Below, one piece after another: positions 61,773 through 64,000 of a stretch of 64,000 bases of DNA. How positions within the stretch are numbered: the stretch's first letter is position 1; each line of letters begins with the position of its first letter. A program made the translations under genes and the position numbers. Source of the DNA: Rotaria macrura (taxonomy: Eukaryota > Rotifera > Eurotatoria > Philodinida > Philodinidae). Location of the stretch: contig OENT01000180.1 in assembly GCA_900239685.1 (NCBI GenBank), positions 106,634 to 170,633 of the forward strand. Reading direction: 5' to 3'. The notes below the pieces were generated by a model. That model was not told where the DNA came from, did no database searches, and saw only the letters and a list, made by a program, of their open reading frames with translations.

Positions 61773-62966
61773 TAACACTTGATTTTCTTGTTGATTTAAT
61801 ATCTTTAGACAGCAAAGTTGATTTCTGCGTGTGCACGCATGAGAAATGTAATTCTATATCGTTAAATTTTTTTCTAATAATACTGTTGAAATTAGAGACG
61901 AGATAACTGTTGCTTTTGATGAAAAAAGGCCGAAAAGCTTCTCATCTTTACATACTTAAAAGGTTCAAAGTTGTGTCTGATTCTTTGTTTGGTATATGCG
62001 ACTCAAAAAAGTAAATTTTAATATAGAATATAAAGCGTTTAATATACACTGTTATCAGGACAAAAAAGATGGGATGGCTAGGTGTGGGTGCAGGAATGGG
62101 GACGGGGGGTGGTGTTCGTGCTCCCTTTCTTAATAACTACACGCACAACCTCTTTCAAATAATCCAATCTTGTTTTAAAGATATTGACACCCTTACCGAT
62201 GTACAGTGTTTTATCAGTTTCAAATTTCTAGAAATATATTAACATACTTGTGTAAACGTTTTATTTGACTCTCAATTTTTTTTCAATTAGTTGTCAAGTG
62301 GCAATTAACCACTGAAGTCGATGACTAAATATTGACTTCTTACTTTTCGTTATCGATAATTACTCTCTAGTCAATGTCTACAATCATCTAAATAAAAAAA
62401 CTACTGATAGCGAAATCTCGGCTGAATTACAATGTGCAACGCAATGTGACTGCTAATAATAAACAAAGGGAGATTGTTCTATTGCATGTATCTGGTAACG
62501 CGCTACTTCACTCATTTTTTGCTTAATCTTCCAGAAACACAATGAAAAACTAGTTACTATATAATAACAAGTCACTATTGGTATATGATATGCGAGGATC
62601 TCCGAAAGCTGCCTTTTCTGATCCGGAGGAGGGGGGGGGAGGGGGATAGGCGATTTTAATCCTATATACTTCAATATCTCCCTTAGATCTTATTTGACGA
62701 AATGCATTCATTCAGTTAGTTTTCTATCATGTATGATTAATAACAAATGCACACTGACTACTTTGGAGATTATCTTAATCGTCCATATTTCTACCACACG
62801 GCAGATCTCCCAATCAGAATTTATGTTATACTTGAATGATGATTTACTCAAATTTACCGATCTTCTCAAGCTAATTTTCAAACTATAAACTGCAGCGATG
62901 GACTGAGAATATTAAGTTCTATAAATCTGTTGAAAGCAAGCGATGTTATTAGCGCTACATCAAAAC
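61773..62966. other. intergenic with G-rich tracts
   Basis: No gene. G-rich tracts at 62072-62115 (four runs of three or more G) and 62626-62646 (runs of nine and five G) could form quadruplexes. A similar run lies at 63513-63527. Confidence 0.5.
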
Positions 62967-63457
62967 TAGGGGTGGCACTTTAACTTTACTTTAAAGTTAA
63001 AGTTAAAGTGATTTACTTTAACTTTAAAGGTTAAAGTTAAAGTGGTTTACTTTAACTTTATTTTAAAGGTTAAAATGAATTTTCTTTTTCGTATTTATCA
63101 CTACCCGGACTGGTTGATTGATACTCACTAGACCCTCTGCAACCAATAAGACGCCAAAAAAATGAAAAATAAAACAATTTAAAACGACTTTAAGTAACTT
63201 TAGACGTTGATCTTAAAGTTTAAAGTCGAGTGAAACTAGTTTATTTTTTCATTCTGTTACGTCTCATAGGCTGCAACGAGCCTAGCGAGCATCAATCTAT
63301 AATTCCGGATAGTGATAAGTATAAAAAAGAAAATTCACTTTAACTTTAAAAACAAAGTTAAAGTAAATCACTTTAACTTTAACCTTTAAAGTTAAAGTAA
63401 AAACACTTTAACTTTAACACTTTACTTAAAGTTTTTAAAGTTAAAGTGCCACCCCTA
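62967..63457. mobile_element. hAT-like MITE made of TTTAACTTTA words, TSD ATCAAAAC
   Basis: Terminal repeats TAGGGGTGGCACTTTAACTT and complement are flanked by the exact 8-bp direct repeat ATCAAAAC (62959-62966 and 63458-63465). Both arms (about 110 bp each) are tandem-like arrays of CTTTAACTTTA and its complement. The core (63075-63320) also has an internal inverted pair around AAGACG/ACGTCT and the AAATTCACTTTAAC word. No coding frame. Confidence 0.9.
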
Positions 63458-63941
63458 ATCAAAACTATCAGAATCAAATCCATAAATATTAAACTATACT
63501 AGAAATGTCCATGGGGGAGGGGGGGGGATGGCAGTGGTATTAATTTTAATAAATTATCACGGCACGGTAGCAGTGCTGGAAATGTTTAAAAATGTCATAG
63601 TGATAGTGACTCAGTGATGCTATGTTCTTTTCCGAATAAATTTCAAAAGTTGATAGATTCGTAAAAGATTCAGATGTCTATAAGTGTAACATTCAGCAGC
63701 TAGATAAATCTCTTGGCTTCGCACCAACAGTTCGAATTTAGTGCAAGAATGGCAGGGAATTTCGAAAGACTTTTTGGAAAAACGTTGTGGTAGCCGCAGT
63801 TTATCAATCACAATGGACAATTATGTTGGACAATATTTATTCCGAATTACCAAGTTTCTTACAGCATTTACCAATTAAAGATTATAATTGAACTGAAATT
63901 ATATGTTGACACCTTCCACACTAGTCGAGGATCTTGACATC

Positions 63942-64000
63942 CCCAGGTCGACCAAAACGATCCGTAAACGGTCGTAAACGATACTATTTCGGTGAAATAC
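63942..64000 (+). mobile_element. left end of a TACGG-family CCCAGG-type element, cut by window edge
   Basis: CCCAGGTCGACCAAAACGAT followed by CCGTAAACGGTCGTA words, closely matching the start of 6984-7805. The element continues beyond the window. Confidence 0.65.

Overview
This is a eukaryotic, AT-rich, gene-sparse window. I read it as bdelloid rotifer nuclear DNA (Rotaria/Didymodactylos/Adineta-like). The reasons are the F-box/leucine-rich-like gene family of the type greatly expanded in bdelloids, a RING/TRAF-like/MATH gene of matching style, a metazoan SPEF1 orthologue, and very short spliceosomal introns (51-62 bp) with GT..AG ends. The species assignment is inference; no database was searched.

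Layout. 1-9388: a minus-strand SLC22-type transporter in three exons. Its second intron is 6.4 kb and filled with non-autonomous DNA transposons. Downstream of its stop (431-747) is a perfect palindrome centred on the only N. 9389-16759: gene-poor, with one hAT element (13181-13968) that still encodes a BED zinc finger. 16760-22639: a truncated F-box-family ORF, a complete F-box-family gene, a newly assembled three-exon orphan gene and a tRNA-Met(CAT), all on the minus strand. 22640-31435: no convincing protein gene; several fold-back and palindromic repeats. 31436-35800: a plus-strand RING/TRAF-finger/MATH gene with a 2.8 kb intron carrying three miniature elements. 35801-44159: repeat country (MITEs, a minisatellite-cored hAT element, a 1.28 kb CCCAGG element) and one orphan ORF. 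44160-48806: two minus-strand genes in tandem, an F-box-like gene and then a double dsRNA-binding-domain protein. 52630-53392: an HPP-family membrane protein, possibly of foreign origin. 57754-58461: intronless SPEF1/CLAMP. 60253-64000: two more hAT-like elements and the start of another CCCAGG element at the window edge.

The protein genes are ordinary and do not form a pathway. The striking content is mobile. Six non-autonomous hAT-like elements have 8-bp target duplications that can be read directly (five exact, one with 7 of 8 bases). A separate set of at least ten miniature elements shares CCCAGG...CCTGGG (or close) termini although their interiors fall into at least three unrelated sequence families. 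In each of the three genes with a giant intron, that intron holds one or more of these repeats while the other introns are 51-62 bp. All exon joins given here were checked by hand for reading frame and splice dinucleotides; none was confirmed with transcripts.
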